Assembly (NCBI GenBank): GCA_036925085.1 | Contig: JAUPFP010000028.1 | Span: 2,943,001-3,007,000, forward strand | Reading direction: 5' to 3' | Source of the DNA: Brachycybe producta | Lineage: Eukaryota; Arthropoda; Diplopoda; Playtdesmida; Andrognathidae | Length of the DNA: 64,000 nucleotides | Shown: in pieces, positions 50,101 through 59,251 of the stretch | How positions within the stretch are numbered: the first letter of the stretch is position 1 | Layout: every line of letters starts with the position of its first letter | Position numbers and translations under genes: made by a program | Notes under the pieces: model-generated | What the model was told of the DNA's origin: nothing | Databases searched by the model: none | What the model saw: only the letters and a program-made list of their open reading frames with translations

Positions 50101-50595
50101 AAAACACATAGTCATAAAGCAAACACACACCGTGACACACGAAAATACAGATAGCACACATACAAGAGAAGGAAATACAGACACAATAACATACTGTGAT
50201 ACGTACTAAAGAAACAATTTAATTAATTCAAATCATTAATGATATCCTATGATCTACAAAAAGTAACGCATGGATCTTTTTAATATGTTAATTAATATCT
50301 TTTTTTTTTCTAAACGTGTGTATTTTCTTATTTACAGAGGCAGAATGTGAAAGGTGACCAGGTGGGAAATCACGAGAGTTTTGTGTGTAATACATGTCCA
50401 CCAAATCACTGCATACATGCTGAAAAAATATCTCGCCAACCCATCATTCAGGACACTCCCAAAGTGCCCTTCTTTGACTTAGCCCACCCACTAAGAGTGG
50501 CCAAAACTATAGACGTTGTGTCCAGAGTTGTGTTTCCAGTGGCCTATGGAGTCTTTTTGATTTTCTTTTTTGCTCGTTACAATGGTTTTTCATGA
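26031..50595 (+). CDS. pHCl: Cys-loop ligand-gated chloride channel subunit, pHCl-like (5' end missing; 7 exons)
   Basis: This is a pentameric ligand-gated ion channel subunit for the plasma membrane, predicted to be anion selective. Exons are 26031-26140, 41994-42064, 42198-42418, 43735-43817, 44805-44951, 47813-48180 and 50338-50595; the phases agree at every junction and all introns are GT-AG. The join gives 418 residues, counted from the first full codon (Val at 26032). Seen in order: the N-terminal YDKRLRPP block (about 22-31); WIPDTYF, loop A (98-104); the Cys-loop CEGDLNIFPFDGPKC (141-155) with exactly 13 residues between cysteines; a second cysteine pair in loop C (203 and 215); M1 (about 228-250), M2 (about 255-275), M3 (about 290-313), a loop of about 77 residues, M4 (about 391-413), and a stop. 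The M2-M3 stretch (NFFTTSN, LPVVSNLTAMNVWDGVCMCF) and the LSSPDESS block match what I remember of arthropod pH-sensitive chloride channels; pHCl-1 and pHCl-2 cannot be separated here. The signal peptide exon is not found. Two features are odd: PGR replaces PAR before M2, and intron 1 is 15.9 kb. Family call very secure, subtype less so. Confidence 0.9.
28045..28355. mobile_element. dispersed repeat related to 34740-34915
   Basis: Shares GGAATGCTGTCAGTGCAT, CACTGTGGCGCAAGAA-like sequence and GGCTTGTGTGAACACCT with the inverted repeat at 34690-35150. Includes a GGT microsatellite (28177-28196). The left edge GGCTTCACATAGACCACT recurs inverted near 60095-60110. Confidence 0.55.
29188..29319. mobile_element. 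132-bp TA-flanked palindromic MITE
   Basis: Left end AGGCTTTGTTTCCATTGGGG and right end CCCAGTGGAAACAAGGCCT are inverted; TA on both sides. The interior (GAAAATTTCAACTGGTGAAA / TTCATCAGTTGAAATTTTT) is also inverted, so nearly the whole element folds back. A related terminus is at about 36755-36773. Confidence 0.75.
30278..30301. repeat. (CAA)n microsatellite
   Basis: Eight CAA trinucleotides in a row, inside channel intron 1. Confidence 0.9.
31966..32272. mobile_element. foldback MITE, CTCCAACC/GGTTGGAG family
   Basis: Arms GGTTGGAGATGGCGGCTAGC and GTTAGCCTCCATCTCCAACC are inverted around about 32130, with outer TTCCAGTTGG/GTTCCAGC motifs. A second copy occupies 55905-56285. Confidence 0.65.
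33167..33715 (-). mobile_element. Helitron-like non-autonomous element, best copy
   Basis: Plus-strand left edge is A|CTAG (33167-33170), GGGG, then the hairpin CCCATCATAAATGACGGG (33180-33197). On the minus strand this is hairpin then CTAG followed by T, matching Helitron 3' ends. The body has the nested palindrome (33206-33351), a pyrimidine-rich stretch, GTGCGCATGCGCGTCGT, and ends near CACACACAGACCTGGGATAT. The 5' end is not sharply defined. No RepHel protein. Confidence 0.55.
33206..33351. repeat. palindromic hairpin element, copy 2
   Basis: About 146 bp near-perfect palindrome: TCACAGGCAATTGTGCCCAG pairs with CTGGGCACAATTGCCTGTGA. It carries CCGCCC (33245), TGACGTCA (33256-33263), CCAAT (33278), TGACGT (33293) and TAAAAGGGCGG (33303-33313). 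Confidence 0.85.
34690..35125. mobile_element. large inverted repeat
   Basis: The left arm (GGTTGACGCGACTTGCTTCA, CAATGGAATGCTGTCAGTGC, CAAACAGGCGGTGTTTG, TACTGTGGTGCAAAAAAC) is mirrored on the right (GTTTTTTGCATCACAGTAGC, ACCGCCTGTTTG, GCATTCCATTGTTTTCAGTG, GCCGCGTCAACG). Centre near 34925. Related to 28045-28355. Confidence 0.75.
36777..37561. mobile_element. 785-bp foldback made of two inverted copies of one TIR element
   Basis: Outer ends AGGGTAGGTTTATACTCCA and TGGAGTATAAACCTACCCT are inverted and flanked by TA. The same terminal motif occurs in the middle in both orientations (GAGTATAAACCAACCC at about 37147-37162, GGCTTGGTTTATACTCC at about 37165-37181). So copy A (36777-37163) and copy B (37164-37561) abut in opposite orientation. 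Arms share AAAGCTCTGACGTCATTTTT and AGCACCAATCATGAAAC. The mirrored open frames here only reflect the palindrome. Confidence 0.85.
38399..38631. mobile_element. pogo/Tigger-like MITE
   Basis: Left CAGTAGAATGACGATTATAC, right GGATAATCGAGTTTTACTG, with TA on both sides (38397-38398 and 38632-38633). The CAGTA-x-AA...CGATTATCCGG terminus is the established pogo/Tigger type. 233 bp, no coding capacity. Confidence 0.8.
40452..40612. mobile_element. palindromic MITE
   Basis: TTTTGACCACTTTTCGACTG and its inverted partner CAGTTGAAAAGTGGTCAAAA enclose CGAAGGTGGTTAGACAGCCG and GTCGACGACAATCCGACTTC. The right edge TGCATGCCAAGGGCC resembles the termini of 49865-50001. Confidence 0.65.
41994..42064 (+). 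CDS. pHCl: channel exon B (beta-strand 1-2 region)
   Basis: The acceptor is TTTAAAG and the donor GTAAGT. Two bases complete the split Gly codon, followed by 23 codons ending in phase 0. It encodes INATVVSANIVVLSLSSPDE and continues SSF. This is the first beta-strand of the ligand-binding domain, with an NAT sequon. The LSSPDESS block is characteristic of the pHCl group as I remember it. Only 133 bp separate it from the next exon. Confidence 0.92.
42198..42418 (+). CDS. pHCl: channel exon C (ligand-binding domain core)
   Basis: The acceptor is ATTACAG and the donor GTAACT. Seventy-three codons plus two bases (phase 2). It encodes the KYEVEFLMHQHWQDSRLSFE block and then DDIWIPDTYF, the conserved WxPD of loop A, followed by the HGDF and LRIFRDGSVKYTI strands. 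This is the most conserved extracellular part of the family and by itself fixes the Cys-loop receptor identity. Confidence 0.96.
42419..43734 (+). other. channel intron 3
   Basis: Intron of 1,316 bp between exons C and D. It contains an ATC-rich microsatellite (about 42436-42472) and the 153-bp hAT-type MITE at 42656. A frame open through the microsatellite is low-complexity sequence, not coding. Confidence 0.85.
42656..42808. mobile_element. 153-bp hAT-type MITE in channel intron 3
   Basis: Ends CAGAGCTGGATTAAGG and CCTTAATCCGACCCTA are inverted. A perfect 8-bp target duplication CTTCAGGG lies at 42648-42655 and 42809-42816, the hAT signature, so this is a recent-looking insertion. Confidence 0.9.
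43735..43817 (+). CDS. pHCl: channel exon D (Cys-loop)
   Basis: The acceptor is ATATAG and the donor GTAAGA. One base completes the split Arg codon, then 27 codons, ending in phase 1. The cysteine codons are at 43754-43756 and 43796-43798, enclosing EGDLNIFPFDGPK. All signature positions of the family (C-x2-D-L-x2-F-P-x-D-x3-C) are present. Confidence 0.97.
43818..44804 (+). other. channel intron 4
   Basis: Intron of 987 bp between exons D and E, AT-rich, with no element or open frame that I can support. Confidence 0.85.
44805..44951 (+). CDS. pHCl: channel exon E (loops B and C)
   Basis: The acceptor is TTGTGACAG and the donor GTAACT. A split Val codon, 48 codons and a split Gly codon. It encodes SYERDEMEYKWKEGDIPPLY and ends in RCDDRLPWRG, which supplies the first cysteine of the loop C pair. 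It contains an NET sequon. The second cysteine is at the start of the next exon (NYSC), as in glycine-, glutamate- and histamine-gated anion channels. Confidence 0.94.
45106..45670 (-). mobile_element. solo LTR of a retrotransposon, antisense to the channel
   Basis: Plus-strand edges TGTAACAATG and GGGTGTTACA, flanked by the 4-bp repeat AACC (45102-45105, 45671-45674). Read on the minus strand it begins TGTAACACCCTG, has TATAAAAG (45452-45459) and then AATAAA (45314-45319), the promoter and polyadenylation order of an LTR. GC-richer than the intron around it. A second LTR with the same 5' edge is at 57321-58025. Confidence 0.7.
46073..46214. repeat. palindromic hairpin element, copy 3
   Basis: ACAGGCAGTTCAGCCCAGCA pairs with TGCTGGGCAGAACTGCCTGT. 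The interior has GCCCGCCCTTTTA, AATTTCTAATTGG and TCATAAAAGGGCGGGGC, the same layout as copies 1 and 2 with different arm sequence. Not inside a Helitron-like body here. Confidence 0.8.
47392..47473. repeat. G10 run followed 53 bp later by a C19 run
   Basis: G10 at 47392-47401 and C19 at 47455-47473 could pair into a hairpin. Located 340 bp before channel exon F. Confidence 0.9.
47813..48180 (+). CDS. pHCl: channel exon F (M1, M2 pore, M3)
   Basis: The acceptor is TTGGCACAG and the donor GTGAGT. Two bases plus 122 codons, ending in phase 0. M1 is FYFSTVFIPGMLLVTSSFIT and onward. The pore reads AVPGRVMLGVTTMLNFFTT; Arg is 0', Met 2', Thr 6' and Leu 9'. M3 follows AMNVWDGVCMCF. The Pro and Arg of the anion-channel motif are present, but the residue between them is Gly (codon GGA, 47950-47952) where Ala is usual. 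After M3 the basic stretch GRKKPRALRC begins the cytoplasmic loop. Confidence 0.97.
48181..50337 (+). other. channel intron 6
   Basis: Intron of 2,157 bp inside the M3-M4 loop. It contains a palindromic element (49865-50001). A possible mini-exon near 48680-48750 was considered but does not keep frame. Confidence 0.8.
49865..50001. mobile_element. palindromic MITE in channel intron 6
   Basis: CCTTGGCATACAGGCGACTT on the left; CGACTTTTAACTGTATGCCAAGG-like sequence on the right is the inverted match. 137 bp, no coding capacity. Confidence 0.65.
50338..50595 (+). CDS. pHCl: channel exon G (M3-M4 loop end, M4, stop)
   Basis: The acceptor is ATTTACAG. Starts in phase 0 with RQNVKGDQ and runs 85 codons to TGA at 50593-50595. 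It carries a Cys/His cluster (VCNTCPPNHCIH), then the amphipathic pre-M4 segment FFDLAHPLRVAKTIDVVSRV and a hydrophobic M4 ending FFFARYNGFS. The short tail after M4 is typical of the family. One or more alternative exons in the preceding 2.2-kb intron cannot be excluded, because this loop is the most variable part of such channels. Confidence 0.93.
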   Translation, partial: RQNVKGDQVGNHESFVCNTCPPNHCIHAEKISRQPIIQDTPKVPFFDLAHPLRVAKTIDVVSRVVFPVAYGVFLIFFFARYNGFS

Positions 50596-51412
50596 CTACG
50601 TTGCACTTGTTTACATCATGTTGTGATAATTGCATGATGGCAAGAATCATGAAGAAGATGAAAAAAAGGAGAAGAATTCAATCAATAACTCACTCAATCA
50701 ATCAACAATTAATATAGATGTGACATCGATCTCTCTCTTTGTGCATGCATGAAAAAAACAACTTTAAGGAGCACACATCATAACAATTATTCATTCAACT
50801 ATCTCAAGAAACAACAAAAAAACAGCACTTGACATTTCTTGTAGCCTTCACTTCAAATTCACTTTTTTTACGACGCAATCGAATGCAATTTTTTTTTTTG
50901 CAAATAGAAAAAAAAAAAGAAATCGAATCATTGTCAATTAGTATATTGAGTGTAGAGGGGACATGTGTAGATCCAAATTCATGTTGAAAACTTAACACTT
51001 TAACTACAACATAAAACTCTCTCAGCAGGTTTCCAACATTAAAAACCCTATTTAAAGATACTCAATAATTAATTAAACAGGTTTTTTTTCTCTATGTTTG
51101 AAACCCTGTCCAGAGAGTGTAAAAATTGAAGTTCATGTGATAAAGTTACTGTTTTTGTTTTTTTTAAATTTCGACCCTAATCGAATTAAAAGTTACTGTG
51201 TCTCCTCGTTTTTTCTACAAATATCTGCACTGAACACACAAGTCATTTATTGCCCACCAACACATAAACATGTAAATACTAACACACAATTTTAGGCATT
51301 GAATTTGAAATATAACTTGAGGAGGCAGTTGAAAACTAAAGTTGCTCAGAAATGGAAAAGACAAACAGTTGCTTTATGAATAGTAGATAGCAGCCACGAA
51401 GATTGAAAGAAT
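50596..51412 (+). other. downstream of the channel stop; probable 3' UTR then intergenic
   Basis: No AATAAA close to the stop; an ATTAAA is near 51037. 51100-51180 is a dispersed repeat also seen at 10630-10692 and 35605-35668 (GAAGTTCATGTG ... AATTT..GACCCTAA types). UTR extent cannot be set. Confidence 0.4.
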
Positions 51413-51882
51413 TAAGGTGGCTGAATAGATATTTATTTTTCGTTTTCGTTCCCCAACCCGGACTGGATGCGCCTGCATTGGCTATAATGTTTTTATAGGA
51501 GGTTTCTTCACCCAACTGCGGTTTTGAGAAAATTTATATTTTTCAATCGAAACAATACGAAACAAAAATTCAAAGTGTTTTAGGAACTAGAATAATTGAT
51601 GAACAATGGTTTTAATGGTGATATCTTTAAAAATAAACTTTTTGTGACAGTTTGAAAAAGGCGAAATTGCCATGAAAAAAACTTTTAGTATATTCTTCAA
51701 CCATTCTAAGTTTTGGAAACAATTTGGATTTTTTCATAATGTTTTTTTAAAAAAAAAAAAAGTTCGCTTGACGTTTTTGCATCCAAATTTTACAAAAAAC
51801 GTCTATGGAGCTTAGCATTAGTCACTGTAGAGACGCCGTCTGGAGGAACAAAAGACAAACAAAAATCTATTCAACCACCTTA
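51413..51882. mobile_element. 470-bp foldback TIR element, full-length copy
   Basis: Left TAAGGTGGCTGAATAGATAT, right AATCTATTCAACCACCTTA, inverted. The interior contains GTGATATCTTTAAAAATAAA and CTTTTTGTGACAGTTTGAAA and the GTTCGCTTGACGTTTTTGCA block. Explains partial copies at 14407-14820, 17408-17560 and 25675-25775. Confidence 0.75.
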
Positions 51883-52684
51883 CCTTACCCGAAGAAGAAA
51901 AAAAACTCGTCACTTCAAGACAGAAAAAAGCTATGTGCTGATAGGTCCACATACTGAGCCCTTGTTGGGCTCTTAGTGGCAAATTAAAAAAATAAATTAA
52001 TTATCATATGGCTTTAAAAAGTGCATCTTGACCCACTAAGTGATTTAAATTGCTATGTCACATGGTTTCTTTTTTAATTAAAGTTTTGTAATAAATCTCA
52101 CATTAAAAATTCTGCAAAAAAATGTGAATTCTTTTTAGAAATTTTCACCTACTCTTAGCCAGAACATTTTTTAAAAAAAATCAACTTCTTAACCTCAACT
52201 TTTACTTCATTGTGCATAAACTATTTTTGAACTTTTTAATTAGGTTTAGACTATAAAACACATAATAAGCACATAAAGCCTCTACATATTATATTTGATC
52301 TATTAAAAGAAAAAATTAAAAACTGCATGTTTTGTAAGATATTAGGAGATTTACATGCATAAAGAAAGAAAAAAAAGCCAAACGGTCTTTTTTTATAATA
52401 TAATTTAAAAAAAATGAGGGATGTTACACGGTACTACTTATTCCGATGTATCGATGTATGTCCTCCTACTCAGGCTCCACACCTAATGTGCCTAATGCGA
52501 TACAGTGTCACAATAATTCTCTGAAGTCGTTATTATATATTTTATATGGGAGTTGTTATATAGCAACTCATAACCCTACATAGTTAACAATTCACACATG
52601 AGTTTCATTTTCCTGACAAGGTTTACCTTCAAGGCAAATAAATTTAGAATTATTAAGAGCTCAGATTTTTATACAATATCAATT

Positions 52685-52915
52685 AAATGTGTCTCAATTT
52701 GTGGCCGAAATGCCAATTGTGAATAGAGCAACTGCAATTATGCTTTTTTCTAATCAAAAAGGCTGGTTAGAGGCTAGATGTTAATTACTATCAGTTCTTA
52801 AGCAGAGTTCTATAACCTCTAACCTGTGTTTTTTTATTGAGAAAAAAAAATTGTTGCTTGATCGAAACGGGATTATGTTACAATTGGCCCTTGGGCCACA
52901 GACTGAGATACACTT
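52685..52915. mobile_element. MITE, second copy of the 16073 family
   Basis: AAATGTGTCTCAATTTGTGG at left; GGGCCACAGACTGAGATACA at right. Shares the CCAATTGTGAATAGAGCAAC and TTACAATTGG arms with 16073-16320 in rearranged order. Confidence 0.6.
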
Positions 52916-53350
52916 GGTTGCTTTTGCATAAAAAATCCGAGCCCTAATAATTATTTGTTTCATCTATTTATCCAGTCACGTTAATCGAATTCAAATGTAT
53001 TCTTTATTCTTTTTGCGATATGTGATGATACGCTTGTACGGGACTTACATCTTAACCAAAATCTTGGAGGCCTATGTAGATATATATCTGTCAAGTATCA
53101 CACTAAGCTAGCAAAATGTGTTAATTAAACAGGATTTAAATATGGCATTATGTATCCGATAAATAGTATTGGTTCTGCTATAATTTATACATGAAATGTG
53201 AAACCTGGGTAGAAAAACATAAATTAAGATACTTGAGCAGTACCATGTAAGGCTACGGCTACATTGGATACATTGTCTGTTAACAATTTGTCATAACTTG
53301 ATTCCGCACGTTGTTGTAAGTTGAAAACAAACACACCCAAATTAATTAGT

Positions 53351-53625
53351 CATAGGCGTACGGAGAATTTTGGTTTGGGGTGAGGGGTTCAAACTTTTTG
53401 GGTGTTTGGGACATATAGAAGAAGGGTTAGTTCTGTGCTCTATATCAGCATATAAAGTTATTTTATAAATGTTGCCTGAAATTCTAACTGAATGTTTTTA
53501 ATTTGTGTGTTTATTTTACAATGTTTTATGTTCAGTTTATAATTGTTTGAATTAAAAAATACAAAAATTTCGAGGGGGGGAGGGTTGGGGGGTTAGAACC
53601 CCTAACCCCCCTCCGTACGCCTATG
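53351..53625. mobile_element. 275-bp TIR element
   Basis: CATAGGCGTACGGAGAATTT at left and CTCCGTACGCCTATG at right are inverted over 15 bp. A G-rich patch and its complement (GGGGGGTTAG / CTAACCCCC) lie near the right end. Flanks TAATTAGT and ATTAAAGT are partly similar, so an 8-bp hAT-like duplication is possible. Confidence 0.7.
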
Positions 53626-55904
53626 ATTAAAGTGTTTACACTACATGCGACAGTGTCGCGCTAAACCGTGTAATCCGACACAGTGCCCTATGACAACTTT
53701 CTTCCGATCAAACATGTTTGTTTTTCATGCGCGATTATGTGCAACAGAAGAGTTCAAAATATGAACAAGATTATTGCATTCAGTTACAAAAGATTGTTAG
53801 GATCTACTATTCTAATATTATAAAAAAGAGTAAAAAAAAAATATTGCCAAACTTTATTTTGGAAAAAAACTCAAATGAATTTTTAAAAATATCAATAACT
53901 TAAAATAAAAAAGCCAGAAATTCTCACTGCAACAGCCAGAGCCGTGCAAAGCTGGTAATAGGCCCAGAACAAATGGAAAATGTAGGCCCCATTTCAAACC
54001 GATTAAGTATTTTTGTAATCAGTGCAAAATACATGTAGTGTATCTGTGTCAGTTATGTATCTTCTAAATTTGGTTAAGGTAACACTCTTGCAGTGCTTAC
54101 AAACACTTTTCATGTAATTCTGGTTCAAAAAATGACACCTTTTTTTTTTTTTTTTTTTTAGAAGAAAACAGTTCTGAAAACAATCATTTCACAAGTTTTT
54201 GTTAAGCTTTAGAGTCTAGGAACACCTTTGCAGGCTTAATACCAGGGCGAGTAGGCCCTTTAAAAATTGTAGGCCCATGCCAACTGGCCTACCTACCCCC
54301 CCCCCCCCCTTCTTCCCTGGCCAGGCAATAGGATCCCTTTGGAAGCTGTGGAAGCTAGTGGCAATTTTCGATATGTAGCATAACCACCCTTGTCTGGCGA
54401 CATTCTAGTACTCCATCGTACAGAAACATTTGTGGTCAATTCGCACATCCAATGTGACCGTAGCTTAACATCCTTCTATAAAATGATACAAAAAATGAAA
54501 TAAAAAGACTTTTTTTTAAAACTACGAAATAAAATAAAAAATTGTTAATGCCAATTGTTTTACTGTTATCACTTTATCAGTGTTATCGCTCTTATCGCCT
54601 ATGCATGCCACAAACCTACAACATTTACCGTAATCACATTTTATAATTTTAAAAATATTATCATTAATAATACTTTATGCATTGTTTGTTTCTCACACTG
54701 TTATTTAAATCCATACATAGTCTTGCATCTATCATTGGGGTTCACCTCTCCAATTCATTCTGCACTTTTATTTCGTTGTTAGTTAATAAGCTTAACCACA
54801 TTTCCGATGATAATTATAATAATTTACACACATTATACAATCAGAGTCAGACATTTTAGACCTCAAACCCTTCTAAAAATCACTTGCAAAATCAGGAGTA
54901 TTTTAAATATTATTATTTATAAATTAGTAACAATTCTTCAAAGCATTGTGTATTTTTCTAATGGCTTCATATAATTTCAAAAATACACTAGGCCCAAAAC
55001 ACAAATTTTATTATTTGCGAATATTAATTACCTGACACTTCCAGTTTCAACAAACTTTTGAGCAATTTGGAATCATTTTGAAAACCTTAATAAAAGAAAG
55101 TAATGAGATAAAATTTGTGTCTTGTTATTAGTTTTCAAATTTGTTTTTAATTTTTTTATAATTCTGTTGGCCTCAAATTATTTAACGGAATTAATTAATG
55201 GAGTTTGTGAGAAACATAGATGAAACTTTAAAGAATTGTCAATAAAATAATTTATAATTCTTCAAGTCATCAAATCAAGATCAAAAGAAGTATTTAGATC
55301 TAAAAAAAAACACTAGTCAACTACATAGGGTCATAGGGTGAGTACATAATAAAGTTGAGGTGTGGAAACTACTTTTAAAAACGTGTTCCCTAGCTGTCCC
55401 TGCCACCTGGGCCACTTTAGTGCCACCTTTTTTGTTCCTTTATGCTTAAAACATACAATTGATTGTGATTGAAATTTGTAAAATCTAAGATATGTGATAC
55501 AAAAAATGGTTTAGAAAATTAATTTTAAAGTTGAATTTGAATTAATAATCTGCAAGCAGCTCAAAAGGGCCTAATGGCAGAGGGACGACAAAGTCCAAAA
55601 GGAGCATAAAAACTGCTTTGTCATAATAAATAACAATAGCTACATTGTTGAAAAGACCCCATGAACTCTCCAAAATGAAAAGTTCCTCATGCACAACATC
55701 CTCTGGAAGCATGTTCTATTGTCGAGTAACTTTAGGAACAAATGACCAAAAATAAAGAGTCAGTTTGTGCAAAAATCTCCCTAATTTTCTTAGGACAAGA
55801 GTTATATAGTTTACAAGAGGAGATAGTTCTCTATAAGAGCCCCCTTGACATGCATTTTCGCTTGCGTGGAAAATTCCAGAAACAAAACAGCTACGTAAAC
55901 GGCT

Positions 55905-56285
55905 GTATCCAGCTGGAACGATTCTAACTGGGACGACACCAAGTGTTGGAGGTGAAGGCTAGCAGTCACGTGGAGATGGTGAAAAAAGTATAAACAAACT
56001 AGCAGTTAAATAGCATATAGCAGGACTTAACTGTGTTTTAGTGTGTATTTGGACACAGATTGTGCACTCGCAATTTCAAACATTCTTCAATAAGCTCTGG
56101 CATATACCCATAAGTATTTGGAGCTCAAAAAAGAGATGTAAAAAAAATTTTCACACTCCAAATACATATAACTTTATGCTAATTGACAGCTCGGTTTTTT
56201 TGTTGCTACTTTCAACGTCAATGTTGGCCTCCACCTCCAACCCACAGTGTAGTCCGAGTTACAATCGTCCCTGCCGGAACACACC
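55905..56285. mobile_element. foldback MITE, second copy of the 31966 family
   Basis: CCAGCTGGAACGATTCTAAC, GTTGGAGGTGAAGGCTAGCA at left; TGTTGGCCTCCACCTCCAAC and CCTGCCGGAACA at right. Inverted around about 56100. The long frame crossing its right half is not a recognisable protein. Confidence 0.6.
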
Positions 56286-57320
56286 AAGGGAACATGAGCT
56301 ACGCTACAATTGGGCGGCTATAGGAAGTTTCGACACCTCTTATTGTATATACAGTATTACATGTGTGGTAGTTGAGCACTTTGGTACTTACTGCCTAAAA
56401 ACAGCACCTAGAAATATGAAACAATTGTTTATCACAAAATATCTTGTCTCTGCATTAAAGTGTTATAAAATTCTGTATCATATATACTTTTAAAAGGTCA
56501 CCCCAACTGAAAAAAAAATTAGGGGCAGGATTTACCAGGGTCAAGCTAATGTAACCATACTTAATAATAAGTTATGTATTAACATTTTAATTAAACATTT
56601 CATTTCTAAGTCAATAGAAGATTATAAAACCTACTATACATAGTATATTTAAAAAATGTAGACGATTTAGGCTCTTATTAATAATCATTATATTTCTAGT
56701 CTAGTTTCAAAGTTCATACATTTTTGAAGAAATAGTGGCGATTACATTTTTTCAGCATTAAGAATTTTTTCATTTTTCATACATTGTTATCAATCATAAA
56801 CACAATTGTAAATATGATCATAAGTCTTATTTGTATAAAAAAAGAAAGAAATGTACAAGAGTTTTGAATTGAGATTGAATTAAATGTGGACTTAAAGTAA
56901 AACATTACTTAAGGTCAAAACATTGACTTAAGATTAAGCTTAAATATGTTAACTTAAGTTTATACTTTGATTTTTGCCAAATTCAGAGAAAATACTTTAA
57001 TCTCTAACCCCCCCATATTCAAAATAAATTTAAGCTTAAACTATGATGCAAGAAAAAACTATCCGTGCTAAGTCTATGGAGAGTTTTTAAGTTTAGCTTT
57101 GTTTAAGTTTCACTTTTGCTTAAGTGACCTTTTAGAGTACGGCTGTTAGTACTCTAAGTTATAACACAAGCAACTTTTCATTAAACTTACATCCGATAAA
57201 ACTTAACAATGAGACATGCAACTCAATAGTTTGTAGTGTGATATGATATTCAACTTGATAAAACTTTTTTTGAAACTTGTGTGAGACCCAGTCTTATGAT
57301 GTTGCGCACACACACACATG

Positions 57321-58025
57321 TGTGAGCTTTTGACATCAGCCAATATTTATTAACAGCCTTTAGATGACATTTTCTGTACCTCGAATCTTCTCTGAACAGT
57401 ACGGTGCCCGCACGGAGAAGATTCGAGCTGCAGAGAGAGCTGGATGGAGACAGATCGTGGTCACTCCTCTGCATGGGGGTGAAATCGATGCAGGAGAGTG
57501 GCGGCCATCTCTCTTTCTTCCGGTTGATGCTGATGTACATCTTCTCCTTTCGGTATTCCGACAAGAGAAGATGTTGTAGCTGCTGAGAATCGTATAACTC
57601 CTGCCCTGTGGAGTCTCTGGCCTCTGAAGAGAAGTTAGTTACATAAAGACATGAAGACAACGCTGTTTCTTGTTATAACACTCTTTATTCATCACTTGTA
57701 AGAAACACAGAATACAAGGATGAATAGGTAAAATACTAACGGTGCGTCCTCAGGCCCATGATTCGGAATTTATCACGGAATACAGGCAAAGGACAAGAAC
57801 TGGTTACAAAGAGGAGCGCGGCCCTTTTATACCTTGGACCTGTGTACACCTGCGAGGTGTAACCAGGTCCAAGTGACCATGGTCCTATTTGTATCAATCC
57901 GCCGCTTGGGTATGAGTCAGAAAGGTGAGTCAGAGGGGAGGGAGAGACGGTTGAGAGTTGTTTACCCCCCCCCCCCCCCCCCCGGGCTATGGTTTTGGCG
58001 GGATCACGATTTACAGGGTGTTACA
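57321..58025 (-). mobile_element. LTR-like element (right edge firm, left edge tentative)
   Basis: The plus-strand right edge CAGGGTGTTACA matches 45106-45670. On the minus strand it has TATAAAAG (57824-57831) and then AATAAA (57684-57689), as in the other LTR. If it starts at TGTGAGC (57321), the flanks CACATG and CACGTG form a near-perfect 6-bp duplication. Contains a C19 run (57965-57983). Frames inside are not recognisable proteins. Confidence 0.5.
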
Positions 58026-59251
58026 CACGTGTCAACTTCTGAGAGACTTTTTATAATCCTCATAAGCTCGCCCTCACATCTAAATTTTTTTTAAAGTAAG
58101 AAACTAAAGTAGAGTTTGCAAATAACGAGTTTTGTCTTAAGTCATGTTTTAAGTTCAACTTAAGCTTAAGTAATGTTTCTGTATATAGCCGTAAGAATAT
58201 ATTTCTTTAGATAATTCTAAATTGAATCAATTATAAAATCCTGCCATTTGTGATAACAAAAATAAATTGTTACAAATCTAATATCTACCAAATTCTGTTT
58301 TATAAAAATAATGTAGGACTACTACTTACATTATTTATTCTTGTTCAAATTGGTAATTTAATAATATTGTTTTAAGTAAATTGAACAAATTATTTTGAAT
58401 TATTTTTAGTGAAATTAATTTCAAACAAAAATAGTCCGTTTAAGAAATTTTTTTTATTTTCTGTTTAATTGGTATTCAAAAGAACAGTGGCGGACTGGGT
58501 GAAATAACAGATTTGAAGAAAATTTGCCCAGACCTAAAGAGTAATAAGGAATCTCCAAAAATGCCGAGAATTCTCCTCCCCCTCTCTCCCAATATAAATG
58601 TGAGTGTAGTGGCATAGATGTGCAACTGCAGAAGTGAAATAATTTCAAAGTTTCTATGGGTAATTTGGGCAGGCCTTCTATTCTTTGTAGGCCATAATTC
58701 TTTCTATAATTTAAATTTTGCCCACAGTAAACTTGCCCATTTTCGTTTTGTTATTTTGCACTAACTTTCACGTTTCATCATAAAATTGAACCTAAAATGA
58801 AATTCCACCTAAGCGGCTAATTGGAAAAATAATTCTATTGATGTTGTTTAGCTACTTCACAAATCTCACTTGTGCCACACAAATTGAGAAATATTTGCTT
58901 GATAGTGCATAAAAATCCGTGCCCTAATAATGACAATTAATGAAAAAAATTCCCCTGTTTCATTTTGAAAGTTAATTTTTCATTTGACCATGTTTATTAC
59001 TGGCAATGTTTTAAACAAGAAAGACATTAGTAGAAGATTAGCTCGAAATATTTTTCGTTTTTTTTTTCTTTCTAATTCTAGTCAATATAATAGAAATTCA
59101 GTTAAAAATTCCTGTTTTCGAATATTGTGCATGGAATTTGCATTTAAAACTGTTTTTTTTTTTACAAAAAAAAAAAATACATAGTTTTTCATCGAATTCA
59201 TTAAAATAATAAAACAACTTTTTCATTGTACATTTTTGTATTAGTATAAAA
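58026..59251. other. non-coding region
   Basis: No gene seen. A terminus-like CAGTGGCGGACTGGGT at 58485 suggests a truncated hAT-type element whose other end I could not find; 58860-58930 is a fragment of the 52685 MITE family. Confidence 0.5.

Larger units (their letters stand above)
51883..57320. other. non-coding region between the two genes
   Basis: No supported gene. Contains elements listed separately (52685, 53351, 55905), a poly-T tract near 54141-54160, a C14 run at 54296-54309, and repeat fragments starting AGAGCCGTGCAAAGC (53938). 56880-57130 is rich in CTTAAG motifs in both orientations, probably a degraded foldback element. Confidence 0.55.

Noticed and set aside
56041..56493. 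150-codon plus-strand frame
   Set aside because: Its first half is one arm of a foldback MITE; no recognisable domain and no splice partner.
57250..57660. 136-codon minus-strand frame near the second LTR
   Set aside because: I considered gag-like or LTR-internal coding, but no zinc knuckle, protease or polymerase motif is visible and it lies mostly within the LTR-like element.
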